Assembly: GCA_036502105.1 (NCBI GenBank)
Contig: DASXZE010000003.1
Span: forward strand, 1-9,964
DNA length: 9,964 nt
DNA from: Angelobacter sp036502105
GTDB taxonomy: Bacteria > Acidobacteriota > Terriglobia > Terriglobales > Acidobacteriaceae
Direction: 5' to 3'
This document shows, in pieces, positions 1 through 6,070 of the stretch. The translations under genes were made by a program, and so were the position numbers. The notes beneath the pieces were generated by a model, which searched no databases, had not been told where the DNA came from, and saw only the letters and a list, made by a program, of their open reading frames with translations. The first letter of the stretch is position 1, and every line of letters starts with the position of its first letter.

Positions 1-36
1 AAAACAAAACGGCGGCTCTGTTAAGAGCCGCCGTTT
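1..36 (-). terminator. Intrinsic terminator of the ahcY transcription unit
   Basis: A perfect 13-bp inverted repeat (7-19 paired with 24-36, loop GTTA) is GC-rich in its core. Read on the minus strand it is followed by TTTTGTTTT. It lies 28 bp beyond the ahcY stop codon, the expected place for a rho-independent terminator that ends the metK-ahcY direction of transcription. The plus-strand reading has only a short TTT after the stem, so it should act mainly on the minus strand. Confidence 0.93.
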
Positions 37-63
37 GCTAATTACTAAATACTTATTACTTGC

Positions 64-1344
64 TTACGTTCCTTCGCTCCAGCTGGCGAGATACTCTTCC
101 TGCTCTGGCGTGAGCTTATCGATCTTCACGCCCATGGAATCCAGCTTGAGCCGCGCCACTTTCTTGTCCAGGTCTTCCGGTACGGGATAAACCTTTTTCT
201 CCAGTGATTTGTAGTTCTTCACCAGATACTCAGCGGAAAGCGCCTGATTGGCAAAGCTCATATCCATCACGGATGCCGGATGGCCTTCAGCAGCCGCCAG
301 GTTGATCAAGCGGCCTTCGCCCAGAAGATAAATCTTGCGGCCGTCTTTCATGGCGTATTCATCCACAAAATCGCGGGTCTGGCGCTTGCTGGAAGACAAT
401 TTTTCCAGCGCCGGGATATCGATCTCAACGTTGAAGTGGCCGGAGTTCGCAACCACCGCGCCATTTTTCATCAGCTCAAAATGGTCGCGGGCGATTACGT
501 TTTTGTTGCCGGTAACGGTCACAAAGAAATCGCCAATCTTGGCTGCTTCCGCCATCGACATAACGCGATAGCCTTCCATCACGGCTTCAATCGCCTTCGT
601 GGGATCGATTTCCGTAACGATCACATCTGCGCCCATGCCGCGTGCGCGTGAAGCCAGACCGCGTCCGCACCAGCCAAAGCCGGCGACGACGAACTTGGAA
701 CCAGCAATCAGCGAGTTGGTGCAGCGGATCACGCCATCCATGGTGGACTGGCCGGTGCCGTAGCGATTGTCAAACATGTGCTTGGTCAGCGCGTCATTTA
801 CGGCGATGATCGGGTAACGCAGCTGGCCATCTTTGGCCATCGCGCGTAGGCGAATTACGCCCGTGGTGGTTTCTTCCGTGCCGGCGAGGATTCCGTCGAG
901 CACGTCCTGCCGCTTGGTGAGCGCAATGGAAACCAGGTCAGCGCCGTCGTCCATCGTCATGTGCGGCTTGTGGTCCAGCGCGGAAAGAATGTGCTTGTAA
1001 TAGGTTTCGTTGTCTTCGCCTTTAATGGCGTGAACGCCGATGTTGTAATCCCGGACCAGCGATGCGGCTACGTCATCCTGGGTGGAGAGCGGGTTGGAGG
1101 CGCAAAGGATCACGTCAGCTCCGCCGTCGCGCAGCGTGATGGCCAGATTGGCCGTCTCAGTGGTGACGTGCAGGCAAGCAGAAACGCGCATGCCTTTCAA
1201 CGGCTGGTTCTTGATGAACTCCTTGCGGATGCTCTGGAGCACCGGCATGGATTGATTGGCCCACTCAATGCGGCGTTTGCCCAGATCGGCCAGTTCAAGA
1301 CTCTTGACGTCATAAGAAGTTTGCGTAACTGCGGTTGTTGACAT
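64..1344 (-). CDS. ahcY: Adenosylhomocysteinase (S-adenosyl-L-homocysteine hydrolase)
   Basis: This cytosolic NAD-dependent enzyme splits S-adenosylhomocysteine into adenosine and homocysteine, removing the product that inhibits methyltransferases. The 426-aa protein shows the family landmarks in order: HVTTET at 59-64, DDGADL at 132-137, the GTEETTTGV stretch at 155-163, NDALTKHMFDNRYGTGQS at 183-200 (catalytic Lys188 and Asp192 by analogy with the human enzyme), the dinucleotide-binding GFGWCGRG at 222-229, NSGHFN at 300-305 and EGHP at 353-356. The C terminus ends in LTPEQEEYLASWSEGT, without the KPDxYRY tail of eukaryotic and many proteobacterial enzymes, so it resembles the shorter archaeal/Thermotoga-type form. 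The ATG start is supported by AGGA at 1350-1353, five bases upstream. It lies 180 bp downstream of metK in the same direction. Confidence 0.97.
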   Translation of the reverse strand: MSTTAVTQTSYDVKSLELADLGKRRIEWANQSMPVLQSIRKEFIKNQPLKGMRVSACLHVTTETANLAITLRDGGADVILCASNPLSTQDDVAASLVRDYNIGVHAIKGEDNETYYKHILSALDHKPHMTMDDGADLVSIALTKRQDVLDGILAGTEETTTGVIRLRAMAKDGQLRYPIIAVNDALTKHMFDNRYGTGQSTMDGVIRCTNSLIAGSKFVVAGFGWCGRGLASRARGMGADVIVTEIDPTKAIEAVMEGYRVMSMAEAAKIGDFFVTVTGNKNVIARDHFELMKNGAVVANSGHFNVEIDIPALEKLSSSKRQTRDFVDEYAMKDGRKIYLLGEGRLINLAAAEGHPASVMDMSFANQALSAEYLVKNYKSLEKKVYPVPEDLDKKVARLKLDSMGVKIDKLTPEQEEYLASWSEGT

Positions 1345-1438
1345 TTTTTTCCTGTTCGTCTGCCTGCTAAAGGCAATTTAAAAAAATTTGAGGAGGCCGA
1401 TTCGCGATTCGCCCAGTCATTCCTGCCCAGAGCCAAGT

Positions 1439-1486
1439 CGAAGGGGAAGAATCTGTTCTATCTATTAAAACAGATTCCCCACTTCG
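1439..1486 (-). promoter_or_regulatory. Long imperfect hairpin in the metK-ahcY intergenic region
   Basis: Positions 1439-1459 and 1467-1486 form an imperfect inverted repeat. It consists of a CGAAG/CTTCG base, a G-rich middle with a small bulge, and an 8-bp AATCTGTT upper stem, with a short A/T-rich loop. Neither strand has a U-run after it, so it is not a standard intrinsic terminator. It starts about 38 nt after the metK stop and lies about 95 nt before the ahcY start. It could stabilise metK mRNA, mark an RNA-processing site or attenuate ahcY. It does not match any SAH or SAM riboswitch consensus I can recall. The 180-bp gap otherwise shows only a small TGCC/GGCA stem near the ahcY ribosome-binding site. 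Confidence 0.5.
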
Positions 1487-1524
1487 CCTGACTCTATTCG
1501 GAATGATATTCAGTAAAAAGATTC

Positions 1525-2715
1525 TTAACGGGTTGCGCCGGCGTTGGCTTTGGAATCAGCCTTGCCTTGGCCCTGCTCACGCAACGCCGCTGCTTTATCG
1601 GTGGCTTCCCATGTGAAATCAGGATCTTTGCGGCCAAAGTGTCCATAAGCTGCCGTTTTCTTGTAGATAGGGCGGCGCAGCTTGAGTGATTCAATAATGC
1701 CTTTCGGCGTGAGCTGGAAGTTTTCGCGGACAAGCGCTTCCAGTTTGTCTTCGCTGATCTTGCCGGTGCCAAAGGTATCCACCAGCACGCTGACAGGCTC
1801 AGCAACGCCAATGGCGTATGCCAACTGAACTTCGCAGCGGTCAGCCAGGCCGGATGCCACAATGTTTTTGGCAATGTAGCGGGCCATATAGCAAGCCGAA
1901 CGATCTACCTTGGTCGGATCTTTACCGCTGAAAGCGCCGCCGCCGTGGCGTCCCATGCCGCCGTAGGTATCGACGATAATTTTGCGGCCGGTCAAACCGG
2001 TATCGCCCATAGGACCGCCAATTACGAAGCGTCCCGTGGGATTGATGTGATATTTCGTGTCAGCATCCAGCAGGTTTGCCGGAACAGCAGCCTGGATTAC
2101 GTGCCGCATAATGTCCGCGCGCAGTGTTTCATTATCAATGGAATCCGCATGCTGCGTGGAGATTACAACTGCGTCCACGCGCCTGGGCTTGTGGTTGGCA
2201 TCGTATTCAACTGTAACCTGGGATTTTCCATCGGGCCGGAGATAAGGCAGCTGGCCACTCTTGCGAACTTCTGTAAGGCGGAGACAAAGTTTGTGGGCCA
2301 GATCAATGGCCGTTGGCATCAGGTTTTCATTCTCGTTTGTGGCATAGCCGAACATCATGCCCTGGTCGCCGGCGCCGCCTGTATCCACGCCCATCGCGAT
2401 ATCACCCGATTGCTTGTTGATGCTGGAAATCACGGCGCAGGTGTTGGAATCAAAACCGTAGAGCGCGTTGTCATATCCAATGGATTGCACCACGCCACGC
2501 ACGATCTTCTGAAAATCCACATAGGTCTTGGTGGTGATTTCGCCGGCTATCACTACCAGTCCGGTAGCGGTAAGTGTTTCACAGGCCACGCGGCTGTGAG
2601 CATCTTCTGCCAGGCACGCATCCAGAATCGCGTCGGAAATCTGGTCTGCAATTTTATCCGGGTGGCCTTCCGTGACCGACTCAGAGGTAAACAAAAACTT
2701 TTCGCGTGAAGCCAA
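1525..2715 (-). CDS. metK: S-adenosylmethionine synthetase (methionine adenosyltransferase)
   Basis: The enzyme makes S-adenosylmethionine from methionine and ATP in the cytosol. It needs Mg2+ and K+, and the family is usually tetrameric. The 396-aa protein carries GHPDK at 17-21 (ATP/Mg site), the first signature GAGDQG at 114-119, and the phosphate-binding P-loop-like second signature GGGAFSGKD at 258-266. The length is normal for the family. The C-terminal tail after TWE is Ala/Lys/Gln-rich (about 372-396) and probably disordered. The start is a TTG codon, chosen because a perfect AGGAGG (2722-2727) lies six bases upstream and because family homology begins immediately (REKFLFTSESVTEGHPDK). 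It lies 200 bp after rodZ and 180 bp before ahcY, all on the minus strand, and forms the activated methyl cycle with ahcY. A clear promoter could not be picked in the upstream gap. Confidence 0.97.
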   Translation of the reverse strand: MASREKFLFTSESVTEGHPDKIADQISDAILDACLAEDAHSRVACETLTATGLVVIAGEITTKTYVDFQKIVRGVVQSIGYDNALYGFDSNTCAVISSINKQSGDIAMGVDTGGAGDQGMMFGYATNENENLMPTAIDLAHKLCLRLTEVRKSGQLPYLRPDGKSQVTVEYDANHKPRRVDAVVISTQHADSIDNETLRADIMRHVIQAAVPANLLDADTKYHINPTGRFVIGGPMGDTGLTGRKIIVDTYGGMGRHGGGAFSGKDPTKVDRSACYMARYIAKNIVASGLADRCEVQLAYAIGVAEPVSVLVDTFGTGKISEDKLEALVRENFQLTPKGIIESLKLRRPIYKKTAAYGHFGRKDPDFTWEATDKAAALREQGQGKADSKANAGATR

Positions 2716-2721
2716 TACTTG

Positions 2722-2727
2722 CCTCCT
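2722..2727 (-). promoter_or_regulatory. Ribosome-binding site deciding the TTG start of metK
   Basis: On the minus strand the bases read AGGAGG, a full anti-Shine-Dalgarno match, six bases before TTG at 2713-2715. No in-frame ATG is better placed, so metK is likely to initiate at a UUG codon with a strong ribosome-binding site. Confidence 0.85.
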
Positions 2728-2847
2728 AAAATTTCTTCATCACTCAACAATAAAAACACTTATAGGATACCGTTTAGTAGATTACCGGATCAGCGCGGCC
2801 GGGAACAACTTTTTGGCGTTACAACCGGCGGAAACGCAGCCGAATGG

Positions 2848-2866
2848 AGTGTTTTTCACTGTGAAA
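2848..2866. promoter_or_regulatory. Palindrome upstream of metK (candidate operator)
   Basis: TTTCACTGTGAAA at 2854-2866 is a perfect 6-1-6 palindrome. It overlaps a second small dyad, AGTG-N5-CACT, at 2848-2860. It lies in the rodZ-metK gap, about 140-150 bp before the metK start. Its compact symmetry is like a dimeric repressor or activator site, but it matches no methionine-regulon box I know (MetJ, MetR) and could be chance. A separate 7-bp stem with a CAGC loop lies at 2884-2901, just after the rodZ stop, without a T-run. Confidence 0.35.
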
Positions 2867-2915
2867 TGAGCGTACGGCTATATTATCGGCCAGCGCCGAT
2901 ACGCATTTACAAGGA

Positions 2916-3773
2916 TTATTGTACTAATCCGGTAGGACTAAAGGTGAGAGTGCGCGGCTCATTTTCATTGCCCAGATTGCCGAGCGGCCGGCCGTTAAAG
3001 CTCACTTCAATTCCGCCAGCGTTACCAGTCCTGAGGACGAGCGATTTTCCAGCCTTAATCTTTTTGTGCTTGTCCGCCATCAAGACGCGTTCCATCACGG
3101 ATTTTCCATCCGCAACAATTGACACCCACGAGTCTTCTCTGGCTTTGACTGAAATAAAAAATGATTTCTCTGGCTTGCTGGCTGCCGGGGTTGTCGCGGC
3201 ATCAGGCGCAGGTTGCTGAGGATTTGCTGGCGTAGTAGTGGCGGCTGCGCGCTCCGTGGCTTTTGGCCTGGATCCTGAAACTGGTGCTGGCTGAGCAGCC
3301 GCTGGCGTTGAAGCTTTCTCTGCAGGCGCACTGGCTGAGGGCACCGGCGATGACTGGCTGGCATTCTCCGCCGTTTCCTGGCCATGCGGCTTGGATTTAA
3401 CCCAAAAAGCGTAACCCACAAGGACACCCACCAAAGCCGCCACCGCAAAAACCAACGGCAGATACGAACGCCGGGGGTTCAGCTCTGGATCGGGCTTCAT
3501 GTGAATATCGAGCGGGAACTTGTTTTCCGGTTCAGGCAGCTCATTGCTGGCCGCGGAGTAGTCCGCTACGGCCCGGTCTTCGTCAATCCCGAGGAAACGC
3601 GCATAGGCGCGGACAAAGCCTTTATTGAAGACGCCGCCCGGAAGCTGGTCAAAGTGCTCGCCCTCCAGCGCTTCCAGGTGGCGGCGTGAAACTTTGGTTG
3701 ATTCCGTAATTTCATCCAGGGTGATGCCTCGCATCTCCCGTTCGCGCCGCAGCCGATCCCCAAAAGCACCCAT
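2916..3773 (-). CDS. rodZ: RodZ-like cytoskeletal/HTH membrane protein
   Basis: RodZ-type proteins link the MreB cytoskeleton to the cell-wall elongation machinery. From the ATG at 3773 the protein is 285 aa. It has an N-terminal helix-turn-helix domain (about 4-70, GDRLRREREMRGITLDEI to VRAYARFLGID), one membrane segment (about 104-124, LPLVFAVAALVGVLVGYAFW), a long Pro/Ala/Thr/Ser linker (about 131-201) and a C-terminal beta-rich domain of the DUF4115/RodZ_C type (about 205-279, with GKSLVLRTGNAGGIEVSFNG). This order is diagnostic. The frame stays open to a GTG at 3890 and an ATG at 3818. The 3773 start was chosen because family homology begins there and GGA lies six bases upstream. The longer forms have no clear ribosome-binding site and read through the control region shared with the duplicated GAF locus. 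It is divergent from the GAF genes. Confidence 0.88.
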   Translation of the reverse strand: MGAFGDRLRREREMRGITLDEITESTKVSRRHLEALEGEHFDQLPGGVFNKGFVRAYARFLGIDEDRAVADYSAASNELPEPENKFPLDIHMKPDPELNPRRSYLPLVFAVAALVGVLVGYAFWVKSKPHGQETAENASQSSPVPSASAPAEKASTPAAAQPAPVSGSRPKATERAAATTTPANPQQPAPDAATTPAASKPEKSFFISVKAREDSWVSIVADGKSVMERVLMADKHKKIKAGKSLVLRTGNAGGIEVSFNGRPLGNLGNENEPRTLTFSPTGLVQ

Positions 3774-3892
3774 GGCAGTTCCATTGCCTTTTGCCGGTAA
3801 GTCAGTCAATTGGCCCATAATTTTGAAGCCCAAACTTGCATCAGGTAACAAAATACCCCCTAACTGCTGATTCGACAACAAGTTTCCCACGC

Positions 3893-3926
3893 ACGTAAGG
3901 GCTATTACCCAAAGGTTTCAGGTCTA
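3893..3926. promoter_or_regulatory. 34-bp control element, copy A (between rodZ and the solo GAF gene)
   Basis: This block is identical in all 34 bases to 4701-4734, although the sequence on both sides has drifted strongly. It begins ACGTAAGGGCTATTACCC and contains a GGG-N6-CCC dyad and a direct AGGT-N3-AGGT repeat. It sits between the divergent rodZ and GAF genes. In both copies it lies immediately upstream of the region where a plus-strand promoter would fall. It behaves like a conserved activator or operator site. The bound factor is unknown. Confidence 0.6.
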
Positions 3927-4053
3927 GTGTCCGGTTGTCGATTTCAATAAAATCAAGCCAGAATAAGCAAAAGTTTGAAATGATTTCAGTTGCAAGAGGT
4001 CATCCGCCAGATGAGCGAACCAGAAGCATCGGGGGCACAATCCAGAACGGTTA

Positions 4054-4539
4054 TTGCAGCAAATCGTCATTTTTACTGATGTTGCGCGGGCAACCGCTTC
4101 ATCTCTAGGCCTTGAATCGATTCTGCAGACCATCATGGACGGGCTGGCCGAATTCTTCCGGCCCACAAGTTGGTCTCTACTGAGGGTGGATGAACAAAAG
4201 AACGAGCTTTATTTCGTTATTACCGACGGCGATACTCCTGCACCAATTAAGAAGACGCGGCTGAAGATCGGCGAAGGCATCGCCGGCTGGGTAGCCATGC
4301 ATGACGAATCGCTGATTGTCCCTGATGTCTATGACGACCCGCGCTTTGCCAAGCGGCTTGAAGAAATGGCCAAATGGAACACGCGGTCGATCATCTGCGT
4401 GCCACTGTATGCCGGGAAGCGAGTACTGGGCGTAATTCAGCTGATAAACTGTGCCGAGGAAAGCTTTACCGAGCGGGAAATGTTCTTTTTACATGCAATC
4501 TGCGACTACGCCGCCATCGCTGTTGATTACAAGAGCTGA
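4054..4539 (+). CDS. Solo GAF-domain protein, truncated tandem copy of the downstream diguanylate cyclase sensor
   Basis: The frame encodes one GAF domain of about 160 aa and nothing else. It aligns without gaps to residues 16-172 of the GAF-GGDEF protein at 4823, with about 73% identity by hand count and mostly conservative changes (I/V, K/R, D/E). The stop falls right after DYAAIAVD, where the duplication junction joins GAF to rodZ-derived sequence. The ATG matching its twin's start, at 4011, is one base out of frame and reads only 22 codons. A GGGGG run at 4031-4035 is a likely insertion site. Translation would therefore need the TTG at 4054 (no good ribosome-binding site) or a +1 shift. 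It may be a functional single-domain sensor or partner, a decaying pseudogene, or affected by a sequencing error. The conservative substitutions favour past selection on the protein. Confidence 0.65.
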   Translation: MQQIVIFTDVARATASSLGLESILQTIMDGLAEFFRPTSWSLLRVDEQKNELYFVITDGDTPAPIKKTRLKIGEGIAGWVAMHDESLIVPDVYDDPRFAKRLEEMAKWNTRSIICVPLYAGKRVLGVIQLINCAEESFTEREMFFLHAICDYAAIAVDYKS

Positions 4540-4700
4540 TGCGGTCACCAAAACCGCTCTTGGCGACTCCATCTCTTGGCGACTCCATATTGTGCCTTTT
4601 GCCGGTAATTACGTCGGTGAGCCCATAACTTAGATACTCTTAAACCCCTTTTAGCTGTCAAAATGGCCGTAACTGTTGATTTGAAAGGCGGTTTCAGGGA
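4534..4700 (-). pseudogene. Remnant of the rodZ 5' end and leader left by tandem duplication
   Basis: This gap corresponds base by base to 3751-3892, which holds the first codons of rodZ and its leader. Matching blocks are AGCTGAT/AGCCGAT (4534 and 3751), CCAAAA (4548 and 3760), GCCTTTTGCCGGTAA (4594-4608 and 3786-3800, identical) and GCCCATAA (4621 and 3813). The offset grows from 783 to 808 through small indels, one being a 16-bp tandem repeat. The minus-strand frame starting at the preserved ATGGGC meets TAA after five codons, so nothing is coded. It covers only about eight rodZ codons plus upstream sequence. Confidence 0.75.
4557..4588. repeat. Perfect 16-bp tandem repeat (2 units) inside the rodZ remnant
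   Basis: CTCTTGGCGACTCCAT occurs at 4557-4572 and again at 4573-4588. It is a local duplication that arose after the larger one: copy A has a single corresponding unit (about 3769-3784), and the extra 16 bases account for the offset change from 788 to 804. Confidence 0.9.
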
Positions 4701-4734
4701 ACGTAAGGGCTATTACCCAAAGGTTTCAGGTCTA
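4701..4734. promoter_or_regulatory. 34-bp control element, copy B (upstream of the GAF-GGDEF gene)
   Basis: This is an exact copy of 3893-3926. Here the divergent rodZ gene is gone, so any selection keeping the element must act through the plus-strand GAF-GGDEF gene (or through gene conversion with copy A). It ends eight bases before the proposed -35 box at 4743, a position typical of an activator site. Confidence 0.6.
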
Positions 4735-4742
4735 TTGGCCGG

Positions 4743-4771
4743 TTGCCCATTTTGTAAAATCAAGCGATAAT
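4743..4771 (+). promoter_or_regulatory. Putative sigma-70-type promoter of the GAF-GGDEF gene
   Basis: TTGCCC (4743-4748) and GATAAT (4766-4771) are separated by exactly 17 bases, and the -10 box lies about 50 bases before the start codon. The matching region of copy A reads TTGTCG (3935-3940) followed, after 18-20 bases, only by weak -10 candidates (around 3959-3966), so the upstream GAF promoter looks weaker. Confidence 0.5.
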
Positions 4772-4822
4772 ACGCAAAAAGTTCGAGTATTTCTCAGTTG
4801 CTTCACAAGGATTACCCCCTAG

Positions 4823-5881
4823 ATGAGCGAGTCAGAAGGACCAGAGCGCAAGGCAAAAAGGCAACTGCAGGAAGTCGCCATCTTCAATGATGTCGCGAAG
4901 GCCCTGACATCGTCGCTGAATCTCGATTCAATTCTGCAAACCATCATGGACAAGATGGCGGAATTTTTCCGTCCGGACACCTGGTCACTGCTGATGGTCG
5001 ATGAACAGAAGGACGAGTTGTATTTCGCCATTGCCGTAGGCGATGCTGCCGAAACGCTCAAAACCGTACGTCTAAAAGTCGGCGAAGGCATTGCCGGTTG
5101 GGTGGCCCGCCACGGGGAATCGCTCATTGTCCCTGATGTTTATAACGATCCGCGCTTTTCCAAACGCATAGATGAAATGACCAAATGGAAGACCCGGTCC
5201 ATCATCTGCGTGCCGCTGCAATCCAAGCATCGCGTGCTGGGAGTGATCCAGCTCATTAACTGCGCCATGGAAAGTTTTGGCGAGCAGGAAATGTTTTTCC
5301 TGCACGCGCTTTGCGATTACGCAGCCATTGCCATTGATAACGCGCGCGCCGTGGAGAAAATTCAGGAACTCACCATCACTGACGATTGCACCGGTCTCTA
5401 CAACGCGCGGCATCTCTATAAAACGCTGGAAGCCGAGGTTTATCGCTCCGCCCGTTTTGGCTACGAATTCAGCGTGATCTTTCTTGACCTGGACCATTTC
5501 AAGCATGTCAATGACACTTACGGCCACTTAGTCGGTAGTAAGCTGCTGCAGGAAATTGGATTTAAGATCAAATCGCAATTGCGCTTGATTGATTATGCCT
5601 TCCGTTACGGCGGCGATGAATTTGTAATTCTCCTCCCGCAGACTGACAAGCATTCTGCCCTGGTGGTGGCCAAACGTATTCAGGAAATGATGCGCAAGAC
5701 GGTTTTCCTCGCGGAAGATTCTCTGAACCTGAACGTCCGCTGCAGCATGGGACTGGCCACGTACCCTGAAGACGCCAAGAGCTCACATGAAATCATCCGC
5801 CAGGCAGACGAGATGATGTACATGGTGAAAAACTCCAGCCGTGACAATATTGCAGTGGCGCAGCAGGGGATACTGAAGTAA
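4823..5881 (+). CDS. GAF-GGDEF diguanylate cyclase
   Basis: The protein makes the second messenger cyclic di-GMP from two GTP, presumably under control of its GAF sensor. It has 352 aa: an N-terminal GAF domain (about 31-173), a short helical linker (NARAVEKIQELT), and a GGDEF domain (about 183-345) opening with TDDCTGLYNARH. The catalytic loop is an intact RYGGDEF (GGDEF at 263-267), and the substrate-binding DLDHFKHVNDTYGH is at 222-235. RLID at 254-257 lies exactly five residues before GGDEF, matching the allosteric I-site RxxD that gives product inhibition. There is no signal peptide or membrane segment, so it is cytosolic. The ATG at 4823 has AAGGA at 4807-4811. The GAF half is duplicated just upstream. 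The gene is convergent with the secreted-protein gene at 6071. The GAF ligand cannot be told from sequence. Confidence 0.93.
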   Translation: MSESEGPERKAKRQLQEVAIFNDVAKALTSSLNLDSILQTIMDKMAEFFRPDTWSLLMVDEQKDELYFAIAVGDAAETLKTVRLKVGEGIAGWVARHGESLIVPDVYNDPRFSKRIDEMTKWKTRSIICVPLQSKHRVLGVIQLINCAMESFGEQEMFFLHALCDYAAIAIDNARAVEKIQELTITDDCTGLYNARHLYKTLEAEVYRSARFGYEFSVIFLDLDHFKHVNDTYGHLVGSKLLQEIGFKIKSQLRLIDYAFRYGGDEFVILLPQTDKHSALVVAKRIQEMMRKTVFLAEDSLNLNVRCSMGLATYPEDAKSSHEIIRQADEMMYMVKNSSRDNIAVAQQGILK

Positions 5882-5893
5882 AGCTTCTCCCTA

Positions 5894-6061
5894 AAATCCC
5901 GAAGCAAAGCGAGGGATCCCTATTGCCACGAATCACTCAAGGGCAAACCATTCATCTAGTCGCATGCAGATTCACGCCTGTGTCGATTCGTGTTCATTCG
6001 CGTGTAGTCGCGGCTAGATTTTTCTTGGCCATAGGGTTCCCTCGCGTGCGCTTCGGGATTT
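5894..6061. repeat. Inverted-repeat intergenic element between convergent genes
   Basis: Left arm 5894-5928 and right arm 6026-6061 are imperfect inverted repeats of about 36 bp, roughly 31 matching. They run AAATCCCGAAGC, GCGAGGGA, CCCTAT and GCCA, in that order from the outer ends. Nested inside is a second dyad (TCTAGTCGC near 5955 against GCGGCTAGA near 6010) enclosing a 33-bp sequence at 5985-6017 that recurs at 8597-8629 in the other orientation. The element fills the gap between two convergent genes, so the long stem could act as a two-way transcription end. There is no transposase, so it resembles a MITE or REP-like element. Nothing in it looks coding. Confidence 0.75.
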
Positions 6062-6070
6062 CAGAAAAAC

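Noticed and set aside
1345..1524. Possible SAH riboswitch upstream of ahcY
   Set aside because: The conserved GAGG-GCGCUGC type core of the SAH riboswitch is absent; only an unrelated hairpin is present.
1945..2709. Long open frame on the plus strand opposite metK
   Set aside because: It is antisense to a clear metK gene and has no recognisable domain or start signal. The other overlapping frames opposite ahcY, the secreted protein and the surface protein were rejected for the same reason.
2716..2915. Possible SAM riboswitch upstream of metK
   Set aside because: None of the recognisable SAM-I, SAM-II or SAM-IV core sequences is present on the minus strand; only small palindromes are seen.
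3774..3890. Longer rodZ forms starting at 3890 (GTG) or 3818 (ATG)
   Set aside because: Neither has a convincing ribosome-binding site, and RodZ homology starts at the ATG at 3773. The 3818 start remains possible because its ATGGGC is preserved in the remnant copy.
3893..3960. Possible cyclic di-GMP riboswitch in front of the GAF/GGDEF genes
   Set aside because: The block was compared from memory with the class I core (GGCAAACC and the receptor stem) and does not match. In copy B it also lies upstream of the proposed promoter, so it would not be in the transcript.
4525..4556. Frameshifted continuation of the solo GAF gene into the GGDEF linker (ADAVTK against ARAVEK)
   Set aside because: The stretch aligns better with the first codons of rodZ (AGCCGAT and CCAAAA blocks at consistent offsets), so the resemblance to the linker is probably chance.
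4736..4748. Sigma-54 type promoter (TGGCC...TTGC)
   Set aside because: The spacing between the GG and GC elements is too short for a -24/-12 promoter; a sigma-70 arrangement fits better.
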